Of a DNA stretch of 64,000 nucleotides, positions 36,783 through 46,677 are shown piece by piece (the stretch's first letter is position 1; each line of letters begins with the position of its first letter). The position numbers and the translations under genes were made by a program. A model generated the notes under the pieces. It had not been told where the DNA came from and searched no databases. It was given only the letters and a program-made list of their open reading frames with translations. The DNA is from Tannerella sp. (GTDB lineage Bacteria > Bacteroidota > Bacteroidia > Bacteroidales > Tannerellaceae): the NCBI GenBank assembly GCA_031285565.1, contig JAITVY010000077.1, positions 1 to 64,000 of the forward strand, written 5' to 3'.

Positions 36783-37041
36783 ATGAAGAAAAGACGGTCG
36801 GATATCAGATAAAAACAGGTCAATTTGGCAAATAATTGTATTATTATATAAATAAATACAAACAGCAAAAACAATGCATCTAGCTAACAATCAACGAACT
36901 ACAACACACATCTCTTTTTATGCCTTTTCATTATTTATATACATGCTCAATATATTATCACATAGTGTGTGTTTTCGCACATGCACATTTATTTTCCTGC
37001 AAAAGCGAACAAAATGTTATCAGACTTTTGACCTACAACCG

Positions 37042-37049
37042 TAAATTTG
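37042..37049 (+). promoter_or_regulatory. -7 box of the DUF2027-Smr gene
   Basis: TAAATTTG matches TAnnTTTG and gives a leader of about 50 bases. Confidence 0.5.
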
Positions 37050-37106
37050 GTAAAAAGCATATAGAGTTACACGAAATTTTACGTAATTTGCAGAAAAAAG
37101 ATAAAG

Positions 37107-38159
37107 ATGGTAAAAATAGGAGATAAAGTACGCTTTCTGAATAGTGTGGGTGGAGGCGTAGTAAGAGCTTTCCAAGGCAAAAATATGATATTGGTTGAAG
37201 ACGACAACGGTTTCGATTTCCCGGCACTGATTACCGAATGCGTAGTAGTAGGCAGCGACGACTCATTAAAAAGCAGCTCAATACCCCAAAAAGAGACACC
37301 GGTAATTCCACAACAAAAAGCAGAAGAACCTAAGGTAGAGCTCAAAATCGAAGAAACTCCCCAGGGTGAACGTTTAAATGCATATCTGGCGTATTTACCC
37401 ATCGACCCGAAATCAATGGTTGAAACAAGTTATGAAGCATACTTCATTAATGAAAGTAATTACTACCTCTTTTTCAACTATATGAACCGTAGTAACAATA
37501 GTTGGACAAGCCGCTACCACGGCATTATAGAACCACATACAAAAATATTTCTGGAAGAGTTTGAAAAAAGCGAACTGAATAGTTTAGAAAGGATTTGCAT
37601 ACAACTGGTTGCCTACAAAAAAGATAAACCTTTTTCTTTGAAAAACACCTATTCGGTAGAGCTCCGGTTAGACACCGTAAAATTCTACAAATTCCATTGT
37701 TTTACCGAAAATGACTTTTTCGACGAAGGCGCACTGATATTTCCGGTTATACAGTATGATGTGCCCGAAAAGCAAATGCTGGTATCTGCCACCGAAATCC
37801 AGGAAGCCATGATGGAAAAGAAACACGAACGGCCCAGAATTTCATCCGCACCGGCAAAAAAGCAAAATAAGGAAAAACCGGCTATTGAAATAGACTTGCA
37901 TATCAATCAATTATTAGATACAACTCAGGGAATGAGTCCTGCTGACATTTTAAACTATCAGATGGAGACATTTCATAAGATATTAAAAGAAAATGCCGAT
38001 AAAAAAGGGCAGAAGATCGTATTCATCCATGGCAAAGGAGAAGGAGTACTACGTACAGCTATCGAAAAAGAACTAAAAACACGCTATAAATCATACACAT
38101 ATCAGGATGCCTCATTTCAGGAATACGGATTTGGTGCAACACTCGTAAAAATCAGATAA
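37107..38159 (+). CDS. DUF2027 domain protein with C-terminal Smr domain
   Basis: The 350-residue protein begins MVKIGDKVRFLNSVGGGVVR, a small SH3-like barrel, followed by a DUF2027 beta domain (about 95-230; INESNYYLFFNYMNRSNNSW, HGIIEPHTKIFLEEF). A basic linker (about 235-258, APAKKQNKEKP) leads to a Smr/MutS2-C domain (about 260-350; IEIDLHIN, then KGQKIVFIHGKGEGVLRTAI). Smr domains are often endonucleases acting on nucleic acids, with the HGKGEG loop typical. Its role in Bacteroidetes is not known to me. The CYTH gene starts 2 bases after its stop, so the two are cotranscribed. Confidence 0.88.
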   Translation: MVKIGDKVRFLNSVGGGVVRAFQGKNMILVEDDNGFDFPALITECVVVGSDDSLKSSSIPQKETPVIPQQKAEEPKVELKIEETPQGERLNAYLAYLPIDPKSMVETSYEAYFINESNYYLFFNYMNRSNNSWTSRYHGIIEPHTKIFLEEFEKSELNSLERICIQLVAYKKDKPFSLKNTYSVELRLDTVKFYKFHCFTENDFFDEGALIFPVIQYDVPEKQMLVSATEIQEAMMEKKHERPRISSAPAKKQNKEKPAIEIDLHINQLLDTTQGMSPADILNYQMETFHKILKENADKKGQKIVFIHGKGEGVLRTAIEKELKTRYKSYTYQDASFQEYGFGATLVKIR

Positions 38160-38161
38160 AA

Positions 38162-38635
38162 ATGGGCCTTGAAATAGAACGGAAATTCTTAGTCAAAGGA
38201 GATTTTAAACCATTTGTTCAGATGCAAAACCGGATTGTGCAGGGATATATTTGTACAGACAAAGATCGGACTGTCCGGATACGTATTCGTGGTGAAAAGG
38301 GGTTTCTGACCATTAAAAATGCCCCCAATGAACACGGCTGGAGCCGTTATGAGTTTGAACAAACCATTTCATTAACAGATGCGGAAGAATTGCTGAAGTT
38401 ATGCCTTCCCGGAATAATAGATAAAGTACGCTACCTGATTCCGTTCGGGAATCACACCTGGGAAGTGGATGTATTCCATGGCGAAAATGAAGGACTGATA
38501 GTTGCCGAAATTGAACTGGAATCCGAGAATGAAACTTTTGAAATTCCCGAGTGGATTGGGAACGAAGTTACCGGCGATCCGAAATACTATAATGCAATGT
38601 TATCAACACATCCTTACAGCAATTGGAATCTATAA
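38162..38635 (+). CDS. CYTH domain protein (triphosphate tunnel metalloenzyme)
   Basis: The 157-residue protein starts MGLEIERKFLVKGDF, containing the EIERKF (ExExK) signature of the CYTH superfamily. It continues with VRIRIRGEKGFLTIKNAPNE (alternating Arg/Lys of the tunnel) and WEVDVFHGENEGLIVAEIEL, whose acidic residues bind metal. Small bacterial members hydrolyse inorganic triphosphate or similar phosphoanhydrides; some resemble the CyaB adenylate cyclase. The exact substrate cannot be told. It forms a unit with the DUF2027-Smr gene. Confidence 0.9.
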   Translation: MGLEIERKFLVKGDFKPFVQMQNRIVQGYICTDKDRTVRIRIRGEKGFLTIKNAPNEHGWSRYEFEQTISLTDAEELLKLCLPGIIDKVRYLIPFGNHTWEVDVFHGENEGLIVAEIELESENETFEIPEWIGNEVTGDPKYYNAMLSTHPYSNWNL

Positions 38636-38657
38636 TTTAAAATACCGAATTATACGT

Positions 38658-38738
38658 ATGAAACGAAGCATTATTTTTATAAAATCACCAAAGTCCTTGA
38701 TAAAAAAATCGTGCGAGTTCCATGCGACCTTGGTGTAA
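38658..38738 (+). repeat. Leader element copy B with a 26-codon small ORF
   Basis: From ATG 38658 to TAA 38736-38738 an open frame encodes MKRSIIFIKSPKSLIKKSCE and ends FHATLV. It lies 19 bases upstream of the S46 peptidase start. Its first ~50 bases match the start of the frame at 19914 (there MKRIMIFVKSPKS), and its end matches leaders at 21958-21978 (FHTTLV) and 47734-47757 (FHVALMQ). It could be a translated leader peptide or a mobile-type intergenic repeat. Confidence 0.55.
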
Positions 38739-38757
38739 AAAAATAAAATATTATCGT

Positions 38758-40908
38758 ATGAAAAAGTTAACCCTCTTTTTAATAAGTAGCCTGATCAGCA
38801 TTCAACTGTTCGCGGATGAAGGCATGTGGCCGCTCCCGTTATTGAATCAACGATCAGCCGAAATGCAGGCATTAGGTTTAAAACTGCAGGACTATGATAT
38901 CTATAATCCGGATTCATCGTCCATCAAAGACGCAATCGTTCAGTTCGGAGGAGGATGTACAGGCGAGATTATTTCTTCCGAAGGCCTTGTTCTGACAAAT
39001 CATCATTGCGGCTACAATCAGATTCAGGCACATAGTTCTGTCGAACACGATTACCTGACAGATGGTTTTTGGGCAATGTCGCGCCAGGAAGAGTTACCTT
39101 GTCCGGGCCTCTATGTAACATTCATCGAAAAGATTGAAGACGTTACAGATTATGTCAAAAAGGAGCTTGAAAAAGAGACGGATCCTGCATCCATGAATTA
39201 TTTGTCGCCAACTTACCTCAACGGTCTGGCAGAGACATTAGCAGGAGACAAATTCCTACAGAATAATCCGTATATTGAGGTAGAGATCAAAGCATTTTAC
39301 GGAGGTAACCAATATTATATGTTTACTAAAAAGGTCTACTCCGATGTGCGCATGGTAGGAGCTCCCCCCTCTTCTATCGGTAAATTCGGAGCAGATACGG
39401 ATAATTGGATGTGGCCGCGCCATACGGGAGATTTCGCTATTTTCCGCATTTATGCCGATGCAAACGGACAACCGGTCGAGTATGCCGAAACAAATCAACC
39501 TCTTCGTCCGAAACGTTGGTTAAACATATCCGTAAAAGGAGTCAATGAAGGAGATTTTGCCATGATGATTGGTTTTCCGGGACGTACCAATCAGTATTAT
39601 ACTTCATGGGAAGTCGCCGAACGTCGTGATATTGACAACCAGATACGCATTCATTTCCGGGAACTACGACAGCAAGCCATGCTGGAAGAAATGTTAAGTG
39701 ATCCGGCTACCCGTATTCAATACTCCGGAAAATATGCATCCTCTACCAATGCATATAAAAATGCAATCGGCTCCAGTTGGGCTATCAATTATCAACAATT
39801 CGAGACTTCTAAAAAAGAACGTCAGGATCGTCTATATAATTGGGCCAAACAAAAGCAACGCAATGAATACGTGCAAGCTTTGGATCAAATCGAACAAATA
39901 ATAAAAGACCGGGCAGATTTACGGCGCCGTAGTTGGGCACTCGACGAAGCAATCCTGCGGGGAATCGAATTTGCAAATGTCCCCACAGGCTTGCAAAGCC
40001 TAATCGACGTGCTGAATGGAAAAGATAAAGCCGCACAACAGAAATATCTGCAAGCGCTGGAAATTGCATTCGAAACATTTTTTGATGCGAATTATGCCCC
40101 CCAGGTCGATAATAAAATCGCCAAAATTATGTTGGCGGAATATTTACAATGGATCCCGACTGAAAACCAACCGACTTATTTTACCATTATCCGACAGCAA
40201 TATAAAGGAGATGTAAACCGGTTTGTTGATGATCTGTTTAAGAAATCAATTTTCGGAAGCAAAGAAAATTTTAATCGTTTCATAGCCCGCCCATCTGCAA
40301 AAGCGCTCCAACAAGATCCTATGGTTTTATTCGCCCAATCCGTGCGAGACGAAAAAAGCAAATTAACGGAAGCTCTTAAAGGTTTTGATGCTGCTTATGC
40401 AAATGCACACCGAAATTATATCAAAGGATTATTAGAAATGGAACAGGATCAGGTACACTTTCCCGATGCCAATTTATCAATGCGGTTAACATACGGACAA
40501 GTGAAAGGATATAAACCAAAAGACGCTGTCACCTATTCCCATCAAACTACGTTAGATGGTGTAATGCAAAAGGAAGATCCGGACAATTGGGAGTTCGTCG
40601 TACCGAAGCGCTTAAAGGACTTATATACAAATAAAGATTTCGGACCATATGCTACAGAAAATAAAATGCCTGTATGCTTTTGTGCATCTACCCATTCAAC
40701 CGGTGGCAATTCCGGCAGCCCTGTGTTAAATGCAAACGGCGAATTAATCGGAATAAACTTCGACCGTAATTGGGAAGGTGTAGGTGGCGATATTCAATAT
40801 TTACCTGATTATCAAAGAAGCATTATTGTAGATATCCGCTATGTACTTTTCATTATTGATAAATATGCAAATGCAAAATATCTGGTTAACGAAATGAATA
40901 TTAAATAA
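38758..40908 (+). CDS. S46 family dipeptidyl peptidase (DPP7/DPP11 type)
   Basis: ATG 38758 gives MKKLTLFLISSLISIQLFAD, a signal peptide; the frame upstream runs into the leader element. The 716-residue mature enzyme is a chymotrypsin-fold S46 exopeptidase. The catalytic His is in VLTNHHCGYNQIQAHS and the Ser in THSTGGNSGSPVLNANGEL. The substrate N-terminus-binding region is ADTDNWMWPRHTGDFAIFRI. It removes dipeptides from peptides in the periplasm, feeding amino-acid use. The C-terminal LIGINFDRNWEGVGGDIQYL looks more like DPP7 (hydrophobic P1) than the Asp/Glu-specific DPP11, from memory of the family, so specificity is tentative. Confidence 0.9.
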   Translation: MKKLTLFLISSLISIQLFADEGMWPLPLLNQRSAEMQALGLKLQDYDIYNPDSSSIKDAIVQFGGGCTGEIISSEGLVLTNHHCGYNQIQAHSSVEHDYLTDGFWAMSRQEELPCPGLYVTFIEKIEDVTDYVKKELEKETDPASMNYLSPTYLNGLAETLAGDKFLQNNPYIEVEIKAFYGGNQYYMFTKKVYSDVRMVGAPPSSIGKFGADTDNWMWPRHTGDFAIFRIYADANGQPVEYAETNQPLRPKRWLNISVKGVNEGDFAMMIGFPGRTNQYYTSWEVAERRDIDNQIRIHFRELRQQAMLEEMLSDPATRIQYSGKYASSTNAYKNAIGSSWAINYQQFETSKKERQDRLYNWAKQKQRNEYVQALDQIEQIIKDRADLRRRSWALDEAILRGIEFANVPTGLQSLIDVLNGKDKAAQQKYLQALEIAFETFFDANYAPQVDNKIAKIMLAEYLQWIPTENQPTYFTIIRQQYKGDVNRFVDDLFKKSIFGSKENFNRFIARPSAKALQQDPMVLFAQSVRDEKSKLTEALKGFDAAYANAHRNYIKGLLEMEQDQVHFPDANLSMRLTYGQVKGYKPKDAVTYSHQTTLDGVMQKEDPDNWEFVVPKRLKDLYTNKDFGPYATENKMPVCFCASTHSTGGNSGSPVLNANGELIGINFDRNWEGVGGDIQYLPDYQRSIIVDIRYVLFIIDKYANAKYLVNEMNIK

Positions 40909-40939
40909 GTAAAATATTTTTTTATTGTATCAAAATAGA

Positions 40940-40947
40940 TAAGTTTG
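40940..40947 (+). promoter_or_regulatory. -7 box upstream of the anchor-L cargo gene
   Basis: TAAGTTTG matches TAnnTTTG and lies 32 bases before the start codon. Confidence 0.5.
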
Positions 40948-40979
40948 TATCCTCATTAATTACTAATAAATATTTTTAG

Positions 40980-43475
40980 ATGAAAAAAAAACTACTTCGC
41001 AAACAATTAATGGGGGCATTACTTTTATGTAGTAGTGGTATTTTGATCCATGCACAGGATCAAAATATACCTCAATTATCCAAAATGGATAGCATATATC
41101 AAAAATATGTTAACGAAGGATACCCCGCGCAATTTGCAGAGAAAAGAGCACAAGCTATTGCAAGTCAGCAAGACGTTCAACTCAGAACAGAAATCAGTGG
41201 TCGCCCCGCAACTCCAAATGAAAACAGTATAAAAGTGGGTAGGGCAAACACCTCATTAACCCCTACTCAATTTGTAACAGATGTTCTGTTAAAAGCAGGA
41301 TCAGACAAAAGCAGGATCAGAAATGTACAATTCAGTGGCTGGAACTGGGATCAAACTGCGCAACAATGGCAAAATCAGGCGGTGAGTGCTACCGATGCAA
41401 TGAATGGTAATGTCGTTTTTACGGCAGAAGATCGGTCATTATTGTATTTTGAACGGGGTAACTTGGTAGACCCTTCCATATTTGAATTGGAAAAAGGTTT
41501 ATTACTGGCAACCGGACCTGCACTAAACGCTGAAGGACCCAACCAAAGTGTAGGTTATTATCGTTGGGATGTTGCAACTTCTTCCTGGAATAATGTAAAC
41601 AGTAGCAGTTTATCATATGGAGCCAGGCGTGATGGCACAAAAGCCTGGGCTTATGGTCCGGCAGGAGGTTATGCGGCAACTGCAAATGATGTTCATCAGG
41701 GCCCTACTTTCAATGATACATTTGATGGAGATTTAGATAGTTTAATCGCTGCTTTCCCTGGAAACTGGACTACCGAAGGTAGTATTCTGGAGTTTGATTT
41801 TCAGCCTTATATAGAAAAAGCAACGTTTGATTATATTTTTGCTTCTGAAGAGTACCCGGAATGGGTATACCAGGGATATAATGATGTATTTGGTTTCTTT
41901 GTTACAGGGCCTTACGATAAACCCAAATCGGAAGGAGGAGTTGAAAATGCAGCTAGTGGTCAATATCAATACCCGAATAATCCGAAAAATAACAATATTG
42001 CTATTTTAAATATTGATCCGGCTACACAAGACACCACATATGTAGGAGTTGACTACACAAACTGGGGACGTCCTGTTTCTATTCCAATGACTGGTGGAGC
42101 TGCAATAACACCTGCAAATCTCCCTGATCCAAATGTGTCCCCACAACCTTCTTCATATTATTTAGGAGGAAGGATGCCAACTAATCCCGAGACCCACCGG
42201 GTTGTCTATCAGGATGATGATTTAATGGAATATGATGGCTACTCTATTACATTACAAGCTGTAGCAGACCGGTTAGTACCCAATCAATGGTATCATTTGA
42301 AACTGGCAGTCGCTCAGGTTGGAGGACCGGATATTTGGCACGGTTCAGCTTGTTTTTTAAATAACCTGGATTTAGGTACTCCCAATGCAGACATTGAACA
42401 TCCTTATCTGCTGACTGCTTTTGACTATTTGGGAGAAGAGTTCTTATATGACGGTTGCGTCCAAACGCTGATCCTGAGTTTCGATTCTGCTACAGCATCC
42501 AGTATGCCTATGGTAGAGATTGAATATATTGGTATTGGCGGCGACTCTTTCCTGGATGCGGAAGGAAACAAACTTTTCCCGAATGATACGGTTCAGTTAA
42601 CAGGAGCAACAGACACAATCCGTTATTATCCATTTCAGGCTGTTCTGCCAAAAGATATAGAAAACGGAGTACAAATAGGTATCGTAGCAAACATTGGTGG
42701 AGCACGTGATACTGCCATGCTCTATAATTTATACAACAAGGTAACTATCGGAGAAAAAAAATATTACAAAACAACAGCTAACTATGCCGGAAAAATTGTA
42801 TTGGAACTATCCGGCGGTTCTCCACAATTACATCGAAAATTAAACGATGGCGAATGGAAATTAGCGTCAATACCATTTACAAAGTCAGAAATAGCGAATG
42901 CAGGCGAACAGGCTGTAATTTTATTAAGAGAACCGAATACCTGTTATCTGATTGATACAATTATATTATCAAAAGCTACGGGTGAACCTGTAATAACACG
43001 CCCCATATATATGCCCGAAATCCCGGGAGCCATATGCAGTGTTCCGGCAGGCGAAAACTTTGTTGATAGTAGAGACGATTTTGTATTTACAATTACTCCT
43101 ACAGGTTCCAATGTCGGCTTAGAACTGGTCGTTACAACATCAAGAACCTCCGTTCCGGATAGTGAAGGGCTGATTATTGAAAAACTAGCTGACGGAAGTT
43201 ATAAAATAACGATTCGACAGGTACAAGAACCTATTAATGTATATGTTGACTTTGTAACGTCAAATGCATCTGTTCAAAACCATAAAATATGGACAAATAA
43301 TGATCAGTTGTATATCCAGTCCGATCAAAATGAGACTGCAAATATTTATACGGTTTCCGGAGAATTATTCAAATCAATAAATCTTAATTCCGGAGAAACA
43401 ACTATAACAAGTTTGCCCCGTGGTTTCTATATTGTAAAAATGGCTGCAAAAACACATAAAATAGTGATTAAATAA
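40980..43475 (+). CDS. Choice-of-anchor L domain protein with T9SS type A sorting domain
   Basis: The 831-residue protein has a signal peptide (to IHAQ). An N-terminal helical stretch with YVNEGYPAQFAEKRAQAIAS follows. A choice-of-anchor L domain spans roughly residues 85-480 and contains DLDSLIAAFPGNWTTEGSIL, FDYIFASEEYPEWVYQGYND and VFGFFVTGP. Further beta-sandwich domains lead to a type A T9SS sorting domain (about 755-831: IWTNNDQLYIQSDQNETANI, GFYIVKMAAKTHKIVIK). It should be exported by the T9SS and either tethered to the surface or released. Its role may be adhesion; this is inferred from domain type. Confidence 0.85.
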   Translation: MKKKLLRKQLMGALLLCSSGILIHAQDQNIPQLSKMDSIYQKYVNEGYPAQFAEKRAQAIASQQDVQLRTEISGRPATPNENSIKVGRANTSLTPTQFVTDVLLKAGSDKSRIRNVQFSGWNWDQTAQQWQNQAVSATDAMNGNVVFTAEDRSLLYFERGNLVDPSIFELEKGLLLATGPALNAEGPNQSVGYYRWDVATSSWNNVNSSSLSYGARRDGTKAWAYGPAGGYAATANDVHQGPTFNDTFDGDLDSLIAAFPGNWTTEGSILEFDFQPYIEKATFDYIFASEEYPEWVYQGYNDVFGFFVTGPYDKPKSEGGVENAASGQYQYPNNPKNNNIAILNIDPATQDTTYVGVDYTNWGRPVSIPMTGGAAITPANLPDPNVSPQPSSYYLGGRMPTNPETHRVVYQDDDLMEYDGYSITLQAVADRLVPNQWYHLKLAVAQVGGPDIWHGSACFLNNLDLGTPNADIEHPYLLTAFDYLGEEFLYDGCVQTLILSFDSATASSMPMVEIEYIGIGGDSFLDAEGNKLFPNDTVQLTGATDTIRYYPFQAVLPKDIENGVQIGIVANIGGARDTAMLYNLYNKVTIGEKKYYKTTANYAGKIVLELSGGSPQLHRKLNDGEWKLASIPFTKSEIANAGEQAVILLREPNTCYLIDTIILSKATGEPVITRPIYMPEIPGAICSVPAGENFVDSRDDFVFTITPTGSNVGLELVVTTSRTSVPDSEGLIIEKLADGSYKITIRQVQEPINVYVDFVTSNASVQNHKIWTNNDQLYIQSDQNETANIYTVSGELFKSINLNSGETTITSLPRGFYIVKMAAKTHKIVIK

Positions 43476-43499
43476 AAATCAGGTTACATTATAAATACA

Positions 43500-43538
43500 A
43501 ATGAGGCTGTTTCAAAATAAAATTGAAACAGCCTCATT
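43500..43538 (+). terminator. Terminator after the anchor-L gene
   Basis: AATGAGGCTGTTTCAA (43500-43515) pairs perfectly with 43523-43538 (16-bp stem, 7-base loop), followed by GCTTTT. Confidence 0.82.
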
Positions 43539-43600
43539 GCTTTTAGGTTATATTATCTTTATAGAAAACAGATAGCTACCAGCTATCAAAATCAGAACTC

Positions 43601-43800
43601 ATTTCATTTTGAATTACATTCGACTTGCACTATTTTTTCTGAACATAAGCGGCATCTCAGCAATGACAAAAGAAAATAACTTTGCTTTTGCCATTACATT
43701 CGACTTGCACTATCTTTCCAGAACATAGGCGGCGCTTCGGCAATGCAAAATTAAAACAAGTTTCATTTTGCATTGCTCTCAGCTTGCACTATCTTTGCAC
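43601..43800 (+). repeat. Three ~80-bp tandem repeats upstream of leuS
   Basis: The phrase (A)TTTCATTTTGnATT...CTTGCACTAT recurs with CTTGCAC starting at 43624, 43704 and 43783 (period about 79-80). GAACATA(A/G)GCGGC follows in the first two copies. Each copy carries a potential -33 (TTTTG) and a -7-like segment, but only the third reads TATCTTTG; the first two read TATTTTTT and TATCTTTC. The rest of 43476-43839 has no gene. Confidence 0.7.
43790..43797 (+). promoter_or_regulatory. leuS promoter -7 box
   Basis: TATCTTTG, followed by CA, is a perfect TAnnTTTG box, and TTTTG at 43766-43770 sits at about the right distance for the -33 element. Confidence 0.7.
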
Positions 43801-43839
43801 TAATTTTGTGAAATTTAAATGGCAGGACATAAAAAAGTT

Positions 43840-46677
43840 ATGGAATACAACTTTAAGGAAATCGAGAAGAAATGGCAGGCAAAATGGGTTGCCGACAAGA
43901 CATACAAAGTCAAAGAAGACGCTGGTAAACCCAAATTATATGTATTGGATATGTTTCCGTACCCTTCAGGAGCAGGTCTGCATGTCGGACACCCCCTGGG
44001 ATATATAGCATCCGATATATATTCACGTTTCAAACACTTACAAGGTTTCAATGTCCTCCACCCGATGGGATATGATGCATACGGACTACCGGCTGAACAA
44101 TATGCAATCCAGACAGGTCAGCATCCGGCTATCACAACCGAAAAAAATATCAACCGCTACCGCGAACAAATGGATAAAATCGGCTTCAGCTATGATTGGA
44201 GCCGTGAAGTCCGCACATCTGAGCCTGAATACTATCACTGGACACAATGGGCGTTCATTCAAATGTTCAACAGCTATTATTGCTATGATGAGCAGCAGGC
44301 ACGACCCATTGAAGAGTTAGTACAAGCCTTTGAACAAGTAGGCACAGATGGTATGAATATTGCCTGTGGTTGTGAACTCACATTTACACCCAACGAATGG
44401 AATGCGAAGACTGAAAAAGAAAAGCAGGAAATACTGTTGAATTATCGTTTGGCCTATCTGGGAGATATGATGGTGAACTGGTGCCCGGCATTAGGAACCG
44501 TATTAGCTAATGATGAAGTCATCAATGGAGTTTCCGAACGGGGAGGTCATCCCGTTGAGCAAAAAGTAATGCGCCAATGGTGTCTCCGCGTATCCGCATA
44601 TGCACAACGTTTACTGGATGGGCTGGATACGATTGACTGGACAGACTCCCTGAAAGAAACACAACGTTACTGGATTGGTCGTAGTGAAGGAGCAGAAATG
44701 CAATTTAAAGTAAAAGATTCGGATACGGAATTTACGATATTTACAACACGTGCCGATACGATTTTCGGAGTTACCTTCATGGTTCTTGCTCCCGAAAGTG
44801 AGCTGGTCGACCTGTTGACTACACCGGAACAAAAAGCCACTGTAGAAGCCTATAAAACTGCGGCAAAAAAGAAAACCGAACGCGAACGCCAGATGGATAA
44901 AAAAGTCACTGGTGTATTCTCTGGCTCATATGCTATTAACCCGTTGACAAACGAAGCCATTCCGGTTTGGATCAGCGATTACGTATTAGCTGGCTATGGT
45001 ACAGGCGCCATTATGGCTGTGCCTGCGCATGACAGTCGCGACTACGCATTTGCTAAGCATTTTAACTTGCCTATCGTTCCGCTGATCGAAGGCTGTGATA
45101 TTTCGGAAGAAAGCTTCGATGCGAAAGAAGGAAAGATGATGAACTCACCCCAGCCTGGCAAAGGAATCGAAGGCGGATTAGTTTTAAACGGGCTCGAAGT
45201 ATATGAAGCTATCTCAAAAACAAAAGAATATATCAAAGATAAAGGGCTGGGACGTATCAAAGTAAATTACCGTTTGCGCGATGCAATCTTCAGCCGCCAG
45301 CGTTACTGGGGAGAACCTTTCCCGATTTATTATGATGCTGACGGACTGCCTCAGCCATTGCCAATGGAATCTCTGCCATTGGAATTACCCGATGTGGATA
45401 AATTTCTTCCGACCGAGACAGGTGAACCACCTTTAGGACGTGCAGAAAAATGGGCCTGGGACACCGTTAATCTGAAAGTAGTAGAAACATCTGCAATCGA
45501 TAACAAAACGATATTTCCGCTCGAACTGAATACGATGCCCGGATTCGCTGGTTCTTCGGCATATTATATCCGGTACGAAGATCCGCACAACAACAAAGGA
45601 CTGGTTGACAAGCAAAAAAACGAATACTGGCGAAATGTAGATTTATATCTGGGCGGAACAGAGCATGCAACAGGGCACCTGATTTACAGTCGTTTCTGGA
45701 ATAAATTCTTATTCGACTTAGGAACTATTTGTGATGAAGAGCCTTTCAAAAAACTGATCAACCAGGGAATGATTCAGGGACGTTCGAATTTTGTATATCG
45801 CATTAGCGGTACAAATAAATTCGTGTCACTCAATCTGAAAGATCAATACGAAGTAACTCCATTACACGTAGATGTAAATATCGTAAGCAACGATATGCTG
45901 GATTTAGAACAATTCAAAGCATGGAGGCCAGAATTTACCGATGCCGAATTTATACTGGAAGATGGTAAATATATCTGCGGATGGGCAGTCGAAAAAATGT
46001 CGAAGTCGATGTTTAATGTGGTAAACCCGGATGTTATTGTCGAAAAGTTCGGTGCCGACACCCTACGTATGTACGAAATGTTCCTGGGCCCACTTGAACA
46101 ATCCAAACCCTGGGACACAAATGGTATCGACGGAGTACATCGCTTCCTGAAGAAACTATGGGGATTCTTTTATGATAATACCGGTACATGGCTGATTACA
46201 GAAGAAAAAGCAACAGCCGATGAACTGAAATCGCTTCATAAACTGATTAAAAAAGTAACGTATGACATTGATCATTTTTCATTTAATACATCAGTCAGTG
46301 CATTCATGATTTGCATCAATGAATTGGGTGGATTAAAATGTCATAAACGTGAGATACTGGAAACTGTCCTGATTGTATTAGCTCCTTTTGCTCCACATAT
46401 TGCAGAAGAATTATGGCATGCATTGGGGCACAAATCTACAATATGTAATGCTGTATGGCCGGAGCATAACGAAGCATACTTAAAAGAAAATGCGGCTACA
46501 TACGCCATTTCATTTAATGGAAAGACACGTTTCAGCCTTGAAATGCCAACTGACTGGTCGCGTGAAGAAGTGGAAAAATTCACATTAGCACACGAAAACG
46601 CAGCCAAATGGCTTGAAGGGAAAACACCGAAGAAAGTAATCGTCGTTCCCGGAAAAATAGTAAATATTGTCGTTTAA
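43840..46677 (+). CDS. leuS: Leucyl-tRNA synthetase
   Basis: ATG 43840 ([16 protein letters not shown]) is the typical start of Bacteroidales LeuRS; an in-frame ATG at 43819 would lie only about 20 bases after the -7 box. The ~945-residue class I synthetase shows the HIGH motif as HVGH (in [15 protein letters not shown]), the KMSKS motif as [10 protein letters not shown], the editing domain (about 230-430; [39 protein letters not shown]) and the C-terminal anticodon-binding region ending [14 protein letters not shown]. It charges tRNA-Leu. Its stop overlaps the next start by one base (TAATG). Confidence 0.97.
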   Translation: MEYNFKEIEKKWQAKWVADKTYKVKEDAGKPKLYVLDMFPYPSGAGLHVGHPLGYIASDIYSRFKHLQGFNVLHPMGYDAYGLPAEQYAIQTGQHPAITTEKNINRYREQMDKIGFSYDWSREVRTSEPEYYHWTQWAFIQMFNSYYCYDEQQARPIEELVQAFEQVGTDGMNIACGCELTFTPNEWNAKTEKEKQEILLNYRLAYLGDMMVNWCPALGTVLANDEVINGVSERGGHPVEQKVMRQWCLRVSAYAQRLLDGLDTIDWTDSLKETQRYWIGRSEGAEMQFKVKDSDTEFTIFTTRADTIFGVTFMVLAPESELVDLLTTPEQKATVEAYKTAAKKKTERERQMDKKVTGVFSGSYAINPLTNEAIPVWISDYVLAGYGTGAIMAVPAHDSRDYAFAKHFNLPIVPLIEGCDISEESFDAKEGKMMNSPQPGKGIEGGLVLNGLEVYEAISKTKEYIKDKGLGRIKVNYRLRDAIFSRQRYWGEPFPIYYDADGLPQPLPMESLPLELPDVDKFLPTETGEPPLGRAEKWAWDTVNLKVVETSAIDNKTIFPLELNTMPGFAGSSAYYIRYEDPHNNKGLVDKQKNEYWRNVDLYLGGTEHATGHLIYSRFWNKFLFDLGTICDEEPFKKLINQGMIQGRSNFVYRISGTNKFVSLNLKDQYEVTPLHVDVNIVSNDMLDLEQFKAWRPEFTDAEFILEDGKYICGWAVEKMSKSMFNVVNPDVIVEKFGADTLRMYEMFLGPLEQSKPWDTNGIDGVHRFLKKLWGFFYDNTGTWLITEEKATADELKSLHKLIKKVTYDIDHFSFNTSVSAFMICINELGGLKCHKREILETVLIVLAPFAPHIAEELWHALGHKSTICNAVWPEHNEAYLKENAATYAISFNGKTRFSLEMPTDWSREEVEKFTLAHENAAKWLEGKTPKKVIVVPGKIVNIVV

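Larger units (their letters stand above)
36607..37106. other. 500-bp intergenic region with divergent promoters and a short tandem repeat
   Basis: No gene is seen. It holds the queA -7 box (36614-36621), a three-copy CGGACACAC repeat (36749-36782) and the -7 box of the DUF2027-Smr gene (37042-37049). Short frames here lack any supporting signal. Confidence 0.6.

Noticed and set aside
43601..43800. Possible CRISPR array
   Set aside because: Repeats are about 80 bp with no short spacers and end in a promoter; they are tandem duplicates of promoter-region DNA.
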